Shown: in pieces, positions 15,092-22,203 of the stretch | Layout: each line of letters opens with the position of its first letter | Position numbering within the stretch: the first letter of the stretch is position 1 | Assembly (NCBI RefSeq): GCF_049562855.1 | Contig: NZ_CP186925.1 | Coordinates: forward strand, 992,001-1,056,000 | Length of the DNA: 64,000 bases | Direction of reading: 5' to 3' | DNA from: Ruminococcus_C callidus | GTDB lineage: Bacteria; Bacillota; Clostridia; Oscillospirales; Ruminococcaceae | Program-made: the position numbers and the translations under genes | Notes under the pieces: generated by a model | Seen by the model: only the letters and a program-made list of their open reading frames with translations | Told to the model about the DNA's origin: nothing | Databases searched by the model: none

Positions 15092-16555
15092 TTAATCCTG
15101 CATGCCCCGAAGGATCCAGTCGTACATGCCCTGATACTGCAATGCAGAACTGCTCCACGAGAAATCCTGTTCCATGCCGCGGCAGAGAATGTCGTTCCAA
15201 TCCTCGCGGTGGTCGAAGTAGATTTTCTTCGCATAGTTGATGGTATACAGCAGATCATCTGCATTGTAATGGGCAAATGTGAAACCGGTGCCGGTCTTTT
15301 CGTATTCGTTATAGGGCACGACGGTGTCTTTCAGTCCGCCGGTTTCCCGTACAATGGGCACAGTACCATAGCGGAGCGAGATCAACTGGGTCAGACCGCA
15401 GGGCTCAAACCGTGACGGAACCAGCATCGCATCAGCCGCAGCATACAGCTTGTGTGCCAGCGGATCGGAATAGAAAATGTTTGCAGAAACCCGATCCGGA
15501 TACTTGTTCTGATAGTACCGGAACATGTTCTCATATCGTGCTTCACCGGTGCCGATGATGACAAACTGGGTGAACTCGTCGGTAATGCGGTCGGCGATCC
15601 AGTCTACCAGGTCCAGACCCTTCTGGTCGGTCAGACGGGAAATGATCGCGATCATGAACTTGTTCTCGTCCTCCGGCAGCCCCAGTTCTTTCTGGAGAGC
15701 CAGCTTTGCCTGCTTTTTCTTTTCCACAGCGTCCTTGACGGAATAGTGTACATCGATCTTTTTGTCGGTCTGGGGATTGTAGACCTCGTAGTCAATGCCG
15801 TTCAGGATACCGCGGAGCGAACGGGAGCGTGCACAGAGCAGACCGTCCAGCTGTTCGCCGTAATAGGGGGTCTTGATTTCTTCGGCATAGGTTTCGCTGA
15901 CGGTCGTGATGTAGTCCGCGTAGACTAGACCGCCCTTGAGCATGTTGGCATCGCTCTTGAACTCCAGCTTATCCGGTGTGAACATGTAATCCGGCAGGTT
16001 GGTGTTGTAGACAAAGTGACGAATGTCCCATACGCCCTGAAATTTCAGGTTGTGAATGGTCATGATGCTCTTGGTGCCCCAGTAGAAGCTGTGGGTGGCA
16101 AATGTGCTCTTGAGGAATACCGGAATCATACCCGTCTGCCAGTCGTGGCAGTGAATGATGTCGGGGTGGAATCCGATGACAGGCATTGCCGCCAGAACCG
16201 CCTTGGAGAAGAAAATGAAGCGTTCAATATCCCATTGGGTGGAGTCGCTGTAGGGGCGGTCACACTTGAAATAATACTCGTTGTCGATGAAGTAGAAGTG
16301 TACGCCCTCATAGACATATTCCATGATACCGACATGGACATTTTCCACATGTCTGCCGTAGTCCATGTAGAAATGGCTGACATAGCGGAACTGGCTGCGG
16401 TATTCCCACGGGATACAGGTGTAGTTGGGAATGACAACGCGAACGTCATACTCGTTGTGATTCAGACTTTTAGGCAGTGCACCTACAACATCGGCAAGCC
16501 CGCCGGTTTTGATAAAGGGGACGCATTCGGAAGCCGCAAATAAAATATTTTTCAT
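15092..16555 (-). CDS. glgA: Glycogen synthase (ADP-glucose type, GT5)
   Basis: The 487-residue GT5 enzyme has the N-terminal ECVPFIKTGGLADVVGALP, the NLKFQG region, and C-terminal GT-B motifs including IISRLTDQKGLDL and PSRFEPCGLTQL. It extends alpha-1,4-glucan chains from ADP-glucose for glycogen storage. The start MKNILFAASE is set by family alignment. Its nearest clear ribosome site (AAAGGAG) is about 29 nt upstream, and a TGTGCC/GGCACA hairpin lies between, so initiation is uncertain; a start up to 14 codons earlier is possible. No other glg genes are in the window. Confidence 0.92.
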   Translation of the reverse strand: MKNILFAASECVPFIKTGGLADVVGALPKSLNHNEYDVRVVIPNYTCIPWEYRSQFRYVSHFYMDYGRHVENVHVGIMEYVYEGVHFYFIDNEYYFKCDRPYSDSTQWDIERFIFFSKAVLAAMPVIGFHPDIIHCHDWQTGMIPVFLKSTFATHSFYWGTKSIMTIHNLKFQGVWDIRHFVYNTNLPDYMFTPDKLEFKSDANMLKGGLVYADYITTVSETYAEEIKTPYYGEQLDGLLCARSRSLRGILNGIDYEVYNPQTDKKIDVHYSVKDAVEKKKQAKLALQKELGLPEDENKFMIAIISRLTDQKGLDLVDWIADRITDEFTQFVIIGTGEARYENMFRYYQNKYPDRVSANIFYSDPLAHKLYAAADAMLVPSRFEPCGLTQLISLRYGTVPIVRETGGLKDTVVPYNEYEKTGTGFTFAHYNADDLLYTINYAKKIYFDHREDWNDILCRGMEQDFSWSSSALQYQGMYDWILRGMQD

Positions 16556-16605
16556 CTTGCAATCTACTGTGCCACAGGGCACATACTCCTTTCGCATGTA
16601 TCATA

Positions 16606-16641
16606 GGCAACACCGCACAAGCCTGTTTGCCGGCTTTGTGC
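16606..16641 (+). repeat. Truncated short MITE
   Basis: GGCAACACCGCACAA with GCCTGTTTGCCGGC centre and TTTGTGC; the right end GGTGTTGCC is lost. It lies upstream of glgA. The rest of 16556-16877 has no gene seen. Confidence 0.55.
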
Positions 16642-16877
16642 CACAGTCTGTGTGCAGACTGTTCAGCATATGCATCAACATCTGAGAATGTATCCTGCAC
16701 ACAATCGGTGTACCGTGTCGCCTGTACTTTTATTATACTCTTTTTTTTGCGATTCGTCAAGAGATTTCGCAAAAAATGAGAAAATATTTCCACAAAAACG
16801 CGTCGCAATTTGTCGGTGTTGTACAGAAATCAACAGGATTTCATGCGGTATCTATGCGGAACGTCCAGCCAGTCTGT

Positions 16878-17285
16878 CTATATGGTATCGTTCAGCACTT
16901 CCACCTTGACTACCTGTTCCAGCTGCACCGGATAGGTTTCCTTTGTGCCGCCGGTGTAGGTAATCGCAATGTTGTACCCTTTTTGCAGGGCAGAGAGGGC
17001 GATCTTGGTGTGGTGCCATGTGATCGGCGTATCCTCGGACAGGGTAAACGAAAAGCTGCCCCGTCCGTTGATGTCGTTGACTTCCAGTCCGTCGGCACGA
17101 ACCTTTCCGCCGCTGATCTGGGAAATTGTTGCATAAATGGTGGTACAGTCCTGCACGTCAATGACTTGCTGCTGTTGTTTCAGAGTCTGGGCTTTTCCCA
17201 GAAAGAATCCGCCTGTGCCACCGCCCAGCAGTAATACCAAAGCCGCCGCCAGTGCACCCCATTTCCCCTTGCTTTCCGCACTCAT
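16878..17285 (-). CDS. Small membrane-anchored protein of unknown function
   Basis: The 135-residue protein has a short cytoplasmic N-terminus, one membrane helix with a GGGTGGFFLG end (about residues 10-30), then a compact beta-rich outer domain of about 95 residues. The domain includes DGLEVNDINGRGSFSFTLSEDTPITW and resembles small OB-fold or DUF3221-like domains; the match is only by eye. It overlaps nfo by 4 nt, so it is translated with it as the last gene of the operon. Confidence 0.7.
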   Translation of the reverse strand: MSAESKGKWGALAAALVLLLGGGTGGFFLGKAQTLKQQQQVIDVQDCTTIYATISQISGGKVRADGLEVNDINGRGSFSFTLSEDTPITWHHTKIALSALQKGYNIAITYTGGTKETYPVQLEQVVKVEVLNDTI

Positions 17286-18115
17286 TCCGCACGCTCCCGC
17301 ATCAGAGCAATCTCTGCGGCATAGCCGTCGTCCTCGTTAGGCGTTTCCAGAATGAAAGGCAGATGTTTCAGGGCAGGGTGGTTGATCACCCGCACCAGTG
17401 CTTCCAGTCCAATATAGCCCTGCCCCAGCTTCTGGTGCCGGTCTTTGTGGGCACCGCAGGGATTCATGCTGTCGTTCAGGTGCACAGCGTACAGCTTGTC
17501 CAGCCCAATGACTTTGTCAAACTGGGTCAACACGCCGTCCAGATCTTCTGCAATATTATAGCCTGCGTCCCAGATGTGGCAGGTGTCCAGACAAACGCCC
17601 ATTTTTTCGGTCAGCTGAACGCGGTCGAGAATGGCACGCAACTCCTCAAAGGAACGCCCCACTTCGCTGCCCTTTCCCGCCATGGTTTCCAGCAGGACAG
17701 TGGTGGTCTGCTCCGGTGTCAGCGTCTGGTTCAGGGCATCGGCGATCTGTTCAATGCCGACTTCTGCACCCTGTCCGGTGTGGCTGCCAGGGTGGAAGTT
17801 GTAGTACTGGTGCGGCGTATACTCCATGCGTTTCATGTCGTCCTGCAGCATGTTCAGCCCGAACTGCCGAATGTCCGGCTTGGCGGAACAGAGGTTCATG
17901 GTATAGGGAGCATGTGCTACCAAATGGTCGATGTCGTGTTCCGCAGCGAAGGCGAGAAACGCCTGTACATCGCTTTCCGCAATGGGCTTTGCCGTGCCGC
18001 CTCTGGGATTGCGGGTGAAAAAGGCAAACGTGGTTGCCCCCAGTTTGACGGCATGTTTTCCCATTGCCAGATAGCCCTTGGACGAGGGCAGGTGGTTTCC
18101 GATTCGCAGCATCAT
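17282..18115 (-). CDS. nfo: Endonuclease IV (AP endonuclease)
   Basis: The 277-residue TIM-barrel nuclease cuts DNA 5' to abasic sites. Metal-binding blocks of the family are visible: LVAHAPYTMNL, NFHPGSHTGQG, LLETMAGKGSEVG, CLDTCHIWDAGYN, HLNDSMNPCGAHKDRH and ILETPNEDD. Its length is normal. The ATG follows the stop of the upstream gene directly (TGAATG), indicating coupling. Confidence 0.94.
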   Translation of the reverse strand: MMLRIGNHLPSSKGYLAMGKHAVKLGATTFAFFTRNPRGGTAKPIAESDVQAFLAFAAEHDIDHLVAHAPYTMNLCSAKPDIRQFGLNMLQDDMKRMEYTPHQYYNFHPGSHTGQGAEVGIEQIADALNQTLTPEQTTTVLLETMAGKGSEVGRSFEELRAILDRVQLTEKMGVCLDTCHIWDAGYNIAEDLDGVLTQFDKVIGLDKLYAVHLNDSMNPCGAHKDRHQKLGQGYIGLEALVRVINHPALKHLPFILETPNEDDGYAAEIALMRERAE

Positions 18116-19111
18116 TCAGTCCTCCTTGGTGGTAGTAACTGCCGTTTCGGCAGGTTCGGTGGTGACAATGTCCTCCGGTTCCGTGGTGTTGTCCAGATCG
18201 TCCATAACGCGGAGAAGTACCTTTTCTGCCACGTTATAGGTTTTCTGCATCTTTTCCTTGCTGTCCGAAGTTTTTACCGGTGCACGCAGACCAATGGAAA
18301 GGTCGCGGTCTACATTTCCCGGATAGTCGATCTTCGTGGCGAAATTCGTGTGCCGCAGGTAATAGCCGTTGCCGCGGATATTTTCGTGACCAGTGTATTT
18401 TTCGCTAAGGTCTGTCAGGGTTTCGTCTGCCATGATGTATTCGTTTGCCTTGGCATCAGTAATCACCATGACCGCTTCGCCCATCTGGAATTCCGCGGAA
18501 AGCTTGGTGGAATTGCCGGTGAAATAGTCCATGTCGTCAATGTTGTCGCTGACGGGAATGGGGTATATGTCCACATGCACCTTGCCGTCCCCGTTTTCAT
18601 CGTCGGTGAATTGCTCCAGATATTCTTCCAGCTGCTGACGGTGGTTCTGCATTTCCGTGTCGTCGGTAATCAGCAGTACGATCATATCCGGACGGACTTT
18701 CGTCACATAGTCCACAATCAGGAACACGAAAACGCCTACGATAAACACGGTGATTCCCAGCCACCACTTGCTGTGGTACAGGAAATTGCCGAGTTTCTTC
18801 CAGAAGGACATCTTGGGCTTTTCCTCTTTTTCCTCGTAGATGGTGTCGCTCTCGGTGATAATGCCCTGTTTCAGCCGCATCAATTCAATGCGGTCTTGCT
18901 GGATCTTCTTGGCGTATTCCTCTTTTTCCTTTTTCTCCCGTTCCGCGAGGATTGCCTGCCGGCGTTCTTCCGCCTCCGCCTCTTTTTCGGCTTCTTTGGC
19001 ATCGATTTCCCGCATGGTTTCGAGGAGAGATTTGCCCTTTTCCTTTTTGTGCTTTTTCGGCTGTTCCGGCGGCGTGCCGGCAGAATGGTTTTGTTTTTCT
19101 TCTTCCTGCAT
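18116..19111 (-). CDS. Charged coiled-coil membrane protein of unknown function
   Basis: The 331-residue protein has a Lys/Glu-rich cytoplasmic N-terminus with a likely coiled coil (about residues 20-85) and one membrane helix (about 115-137, WWLGITVFIVGVFVFLIVDY). An outer domain contains an acidic DDENGDGK loop, and the protein ends in a Thr/Glu-rich tail. The ATG at 19111 follows GAGGT; a TTG one codon earlier is possible. It heads the operon with nfo. No family is recognised, and it may be specific to this group. Confidence 0.7.
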   Translation of the reverse strand: MQEEEKQNHSAGTPPEQPKKHKKEKGKSLLETMREIDAKEAEKEAEAEERRQAILAEREKKEKEEYAKKIQQDRIELMRLKQGIITESDTIYEEKEEKPKMSFWKKLGNFLYHSKWWLGITVFIVGVFVFLIVDYVTKVRPDMIVLLITDDTEMQNHRQQLEEYLEQFTDDENGDGKVHVDIYPIPVSDNIDDMDYFTGNSTKLSAEFQMGEAVMVITDAKANEYIMADETLTDLSEKYTGHENIRGNGYYLRHTNFATKIDYPGNVDRDLSIGLRAPVKTSDSKEKMQKTYNVAEKVLLRVMDDLDNTTEPEDIVTTEPAETAVTTTKED

Positions 19112-19139
19112 CAAGTGACCTCACTTTTTGAGAAAATCA

Positions 19140-19192
19140 AAAGGGGGAAACTCCCACAGATACCCTCGATCTGTACGAATTCCCCCTTATCG
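19140..19192 (-). terminator. Possible terminator or leader hairpin
   Basis: AAGGGGGAA and TTCCCCCTT enclose a long loop, placed between lysS and the next minus-strand gene. Confidence 0.4.
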
Positions 19193-19218
19193 TTTCATGT
19201 GTTCGGAAATTTCATTTC

Positions 19219-19251
19219 AAAGTCGCCAGACGCTCTTTGTGTGGTATTGCC
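19219..19251 (-). repeat. MITE end fragment
   Basis: AAGTCGCCAGACGCTCTTTGTGTGGTATTGCC matches one end of the 172-bp elements; the other 140 bp are absent. Confidence 0.6.
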
Positions 19252-19282
19252 CAAAGGCATCTGTCTGTCAGAAATGAAATCA

Positions 19283-20908
19283 TTATGCTTCGGGTTCTTC
19301 TTCCCCAGCGTCTGCTTCGTCCTGTTCCTGTCCCAGCTTCGGCAGCGGCCGCATGGTGGGGAACAGCAGGACATCACGGATAGACGGGCTGTCAGTCAGG
19401 AGCATGACCAGTCTGTCCAGACCCAGTCCCAGACCGCCTGTCGGCGGCATGCCGTATTCCAGAGCCGTGACGAAATCTTCGTCTACTTCGCCGGTCATAT
19501 CACCCAGTGCACGGCGAGCCTCAACCTGCTTGACAAAACGTTCCTTCTGGTCTACCGGATCGTTCAGTTCGGAGAACGCGTTACCCATTTCGCGGGCATA
19601 GATGAAGTACTCGAAACGCTCTGTGAACGCCGGATTTTCCGGCTTCCGCTTTGCCAGCGGGGAGTTTTCTACCGGATAATCATAGATGATAGTCGGCTGG
19701 ATCAGCTGTTCTTCCACAAATGCGTCAAAGAACGCGATCAGCACGTGTCCCTTGGTAGCGTTTTCGCCTTCTTCGACTTCCACGCCCTTTTCCTTGGCAC
19801 ACGCTCTTGCATCGGCATCCGTTGCCCAGTCGTTGTAGTCCACGCCGGCATACTTCTTGACAGCTTCTGCCATTGTCAGACGTTCCCATGGTTCGCCCAG
19901 ACGAATGTCTGTACCCTGATAGGAAATGATGTCCTTGCCGCAGATCTTCTTTGCCAGTGTGCGGTACATATCTTCGATCAGATCCATCATGCCGTGATAA
20001 TCGGTGTATGCCTGATACATTTCGATAGAGGTAAATTCCGGATTGTGTGAGGGATCCATGCCCTCGTTCCGGAAGATGCGTCCCACTTCATACACACGGT
20101 CGAAACCGCCGACGATCAGCTTTTTCAGATTCAGTTCGGTTTCGATACGCAGGAACATGTCCATGTCCAGCGTGTTGTGATGTGTCACAAACGGCTTTGC
20201 CGCAGCAGCGATCTGCAAAGGCAGCAACACCGGTGTTTCCACTTCCAGATAGCCGATGCCGTCCAGATAAGCACGAATCTCCCGCAGGATCTGGCTTCTG
20301 GTGACAAAAGTCTGCTTGACATTCGGGTTTACGATCAGATCCAGATACCGCTGACGATAACGGGTGTCCTGATCCTTCAGACCGTGCCACTTTTCCGGCA
20401 GGGGCAGCAGGGACTTGGAAAGCATGGTGATCTCTGTTGCGTGAATGGAAATTTCGCCCTTGCGGGTGCGGAATACGAAGCCCTTCACGCCGACAATATC
20501 GCCGATGTCCCACTTCTTGAATTCCTTGAAATTTTCCTTGCCGATGTCGTTCATGCGGACGTATACCTGAATGCGGTCAGTAGAATCCCGCACGTCAATG
20601 AAGTTTGCACGTCCCATATCCCGCCAGCTCATAATACGTCCGGCAATGGAGATCGGCTGTTCTTTCAGGGTGTCCAGCTTTGCCTGTAAAGCTTCTTCGT
20701 CATCGCCGGCTTCTTCCTTGAACTTTGCCTCGGTGACTTCATAGTCTGCCTTGACAGATGCTGCCTTTGCGGTGACATCATACTTGGTAATGGTAAACGG
20801 GTCGTTGCCGTCTGCCTGCCGCTGCCGCAGCTTTTCCAGACGGATCTGCCGCAGGGTGTTGCTGTCCTGTTCCTGTTCCGGAACGGACGGTGTGTTCTGA
20901 TTTGCCAT
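19283..20908 (-). CDS. lysS: Lysyl-tRNA synthetase, class II
   Basis: The 541-residue protein has the N-terminal OB anticodon-binding domain (about 60-180) and the class II core with motif 2 FRNEGMDPSHNPEFTS and motif 3 GGLGLGLDRLVMLL. An acidic C-terminal tail follows. It charges tRNA-Lys. The start at 20908 sits 7 nt after AGGAGT. One oddity: the stretch usually reading PGGAxARPF after motif 1 reads QIAAAAKPF here, which replaces two glycines. It follows greA by 20 nt as one operon. Confidence 0.95.
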   Translation of the reverse strand: MANQNTPSVPEQEQDSNTLRQIRLEKLRQRQADGNDPFTITKYDVTAKAASVKADYEVTEAKFKEEAGDDEEALQAKLDTLKEQPISIAGRIMSWRDMGRANFIDVRDSTDRIQVYVRMNDIGKENFKEFKKWDIGDIVGVKGFVFRTRKGEISIHATEITMLSKSLLPLPEKWHGLKDQDTRYRQRYLDLIVNPNVKQTFVTRSQILREIRAYLDGIGYLEVETPVLLPLQIAAAAKPFVTHHNTLDMDMFLRIETELNLKKLIVGGFDRVYEVGRIFRNEGMDPSHNPEFTSIEMYQAYTDYHGMMDLIEDMYRTLAKKICGKDIISYQGTDIRLGEPWERLTMAEAVKKYAGVDYNDWATDADARACAKEKGVEVEEGENATKGHVLIAFFDAFVEEQLIQPTIIYDYPVENSPLAKRKPENPAFTERFEYFIYAREMGNAFSELNDPVDQKERFVKQVEARRALGDMTGEVDEDFVTALEYGMPPTGGLGLGLDRLVMLLTDSPSIRDVLLFPTMRPLPKLGQEQDEADAGEEEPEA

Positions 20909-20928
20909 GGGATTCACTCCTATATCTA

Positions 20929-21396
20929 TTACTTGCTGATTTCCAGAATCTCGAACTTCAGTTCGCCTGCCGGTGCTTCGATGAGGAAGTTGTCGCCGAC
21001 TTTCTTTTTCATTGCACCCTTGCCGATAGGAGATTCGTCAGAAATTTTGCCTTCCTTGAAGTTGGCTTCGTTGCTGCTGACGATCTGGAGGGTTTCGATC
21101 TTGCCGGTGCGGAAGTTCTTTATCTTAATGGTAGAACCCAGACCGACTTCATCGATAGAAGCGTTGTCGTCTACGATCTCAGAGTTGTCTAGTGTGTACT
21201 GGATCTCCATGATCTGTGCTTCCATGATCGCCTGTTCGTTTTTCGCTTCGTCATATTCCGCATTTTCGGAAAGGTCGCCCTGTGCACGTGCTTCTTTCAG
21301 CTTCTGTGCCATTTCTGCACGGCGGACGGTTACCAGATAGTCCAGTTCTTCCCGCAGCTTGGCTGCACCGGATTTTGAAATCTGCTTCTTTGCCAT
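20929..21396 (-). CDS. greA: Transcription elongation factor GreA
   Basis: The 155-residue protein has the N-terminal coiled coil with the acidic tip motif ARAQGDLSENAEYDEAKNEQ and the C-terminal FKBP-like domain (from about residue 85). It enters the RNA polymerase secondary channel and promotes transcript cleavage. The start is the ATG of MAKKQ, 10 nt after AAAGGAG. It is first in the greA-lysS pair with a consensus promoter. Confidence 0.95.
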   Translation of the reverse strand: MAKKQISKSGAAKLREELDYLVTVRRAEMAQKLKEARAQGDLSENAEYDEAKNEQAIMEAQIMEIQYTLDNSEIVDDNASIDEVGLGSTIKIKNFRTGKIETLQIVSSNEANFKEGKISDESPIGKGAMKKKVGDNFLIEAPAGELKFEILEISK

Positions 21397-21508
21397 AATT
21401 CTCATGCTCCTTTGATTCCGTGCGGCAGGACAGTGTGTCTGTGCAGACCGCCTGCCGCCATGTTCTTTCTGCCGCAGACCAACTGCCTGCCAGCTTAGAC
21501 ATTATATT

Positions 21509-21537
21509 ATTATAGTATATTTTCGTGCAGTTGTCAA
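21509..21537 (-). promoter_or_regulatory. Promoter of greA-lysS
   Basis: On the minus strand TTGACA (21532-21537), 17 nt, TATAAT (21509-21514). Confidence 0.8.
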
Positions 21538-21673
21538 CTATGAATTTTGGACAACACCGCATGAATCCATTTTCATTCTTCAGAGCCGCCCTGAAAGGAA
21601 CGGAGAAACGGTGAAGCCGGCGGCGGAGAGGCTGTCATGAAAATGGATTTCCGTAGCTTTTCAAAAATCGCCC

Positions 21674-21702
21674 TTGACAAACTCAACAAAAACCGATATA
21701 AT
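21674..21702 (+). promoter_or_regulatory. Promoter of valS-folC
   Basis: TTGACA (21674-21679), 17 nt, TATAAT (21697-21702). The MITE target duplication TAAA begins on the last base of the -10. Confidence 0.8.
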
Positions 21703-21705
21703 AAA

Positions 21706-21878
21706 GGAAACACTGCATAAAGCCCGCCTGACGGCTTTGCACGCAATCTGCTTGCAGATTTTCCGTCATATTGTCCAGAAATCCCTTGCCAGACACCAAG
21801 TCTGCCTGCGGAATTTCTATGCAATCTGCCGAAAAATCTGACTACGCATCTTACGCACAAGCTTTATTCAGTGTTTCC
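21706..21878 (+). repeat. 173-bp MITE-like element, GGAAACACTG variant, in the valS leader
   Basis: Ends GGAAACACTGCATAAAG and CTTTATTCAGTGTTTCC, with a perfect TAAA duplication (21702-21705 and 21879-21882). The inside is partly shared with the 118-bp copy at 35890. It occupies the transcript start region between the promoter and the T-box. Confidence 0.88.
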
Positions 21879-21882
21879 TAAA

Positions 21883-22175
21883 GAAAACAAGAAATGCAGA
21901 GAAGAGGAGGAGTATCCCGCCGCTGGTTCTGACAGAGAGAAAACGGTCGGTGTAAGTTTTCGGACAGTGTGGGAGAAGGTAGCCTCGGAGCAGCACAGGG
22001 GAAGTTTCCGTGAGGACGGAAATGGGTAGTCTGTGCCGGTTCGCACCCGTAACCGTGCAGGATGAGTGCGGCAAGATCGTTGCCGAATTCAGGTGGTAAC
22101 ACGGACAGCAGACGGAAAATTTCCCGGCTGATTCGCCCTGAGCAATTCTGAGGATTGCCGGGGCTTTTTTTATCG
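21883..22175 (+). promoter_or_regulatory. T-box riboswitch for valS
   Basis: The leader contains the T-box core AGGTGGTAACACGG (22091-22104), which pairs with the free acceptor end of uncharged tRNA. Structured upstream arms (stem I region) come first, and a GC-rich terminator ends in GCCGGGGCTTTTTTT (to about 22172). Under valine limitation uncharged tRNA-Val stabilises the antiterminator. I did not assign the specifier codon with certainty. Confidence 0.85.
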
Positions 22176-22203
22176 GTGATCGAAATGGAAAGGAACGAAC
22201 TTT

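Noticed and set aside
17252..20050. A 932-codon plus-strand frame opposite nfo, the coiled-coil gene and lysS
   Set aside because: It spans three well-identified genes on the other strand, resembles no family, and has the composition of an antisense shadow of GC-biased codons. It has no ribosome site at its start.
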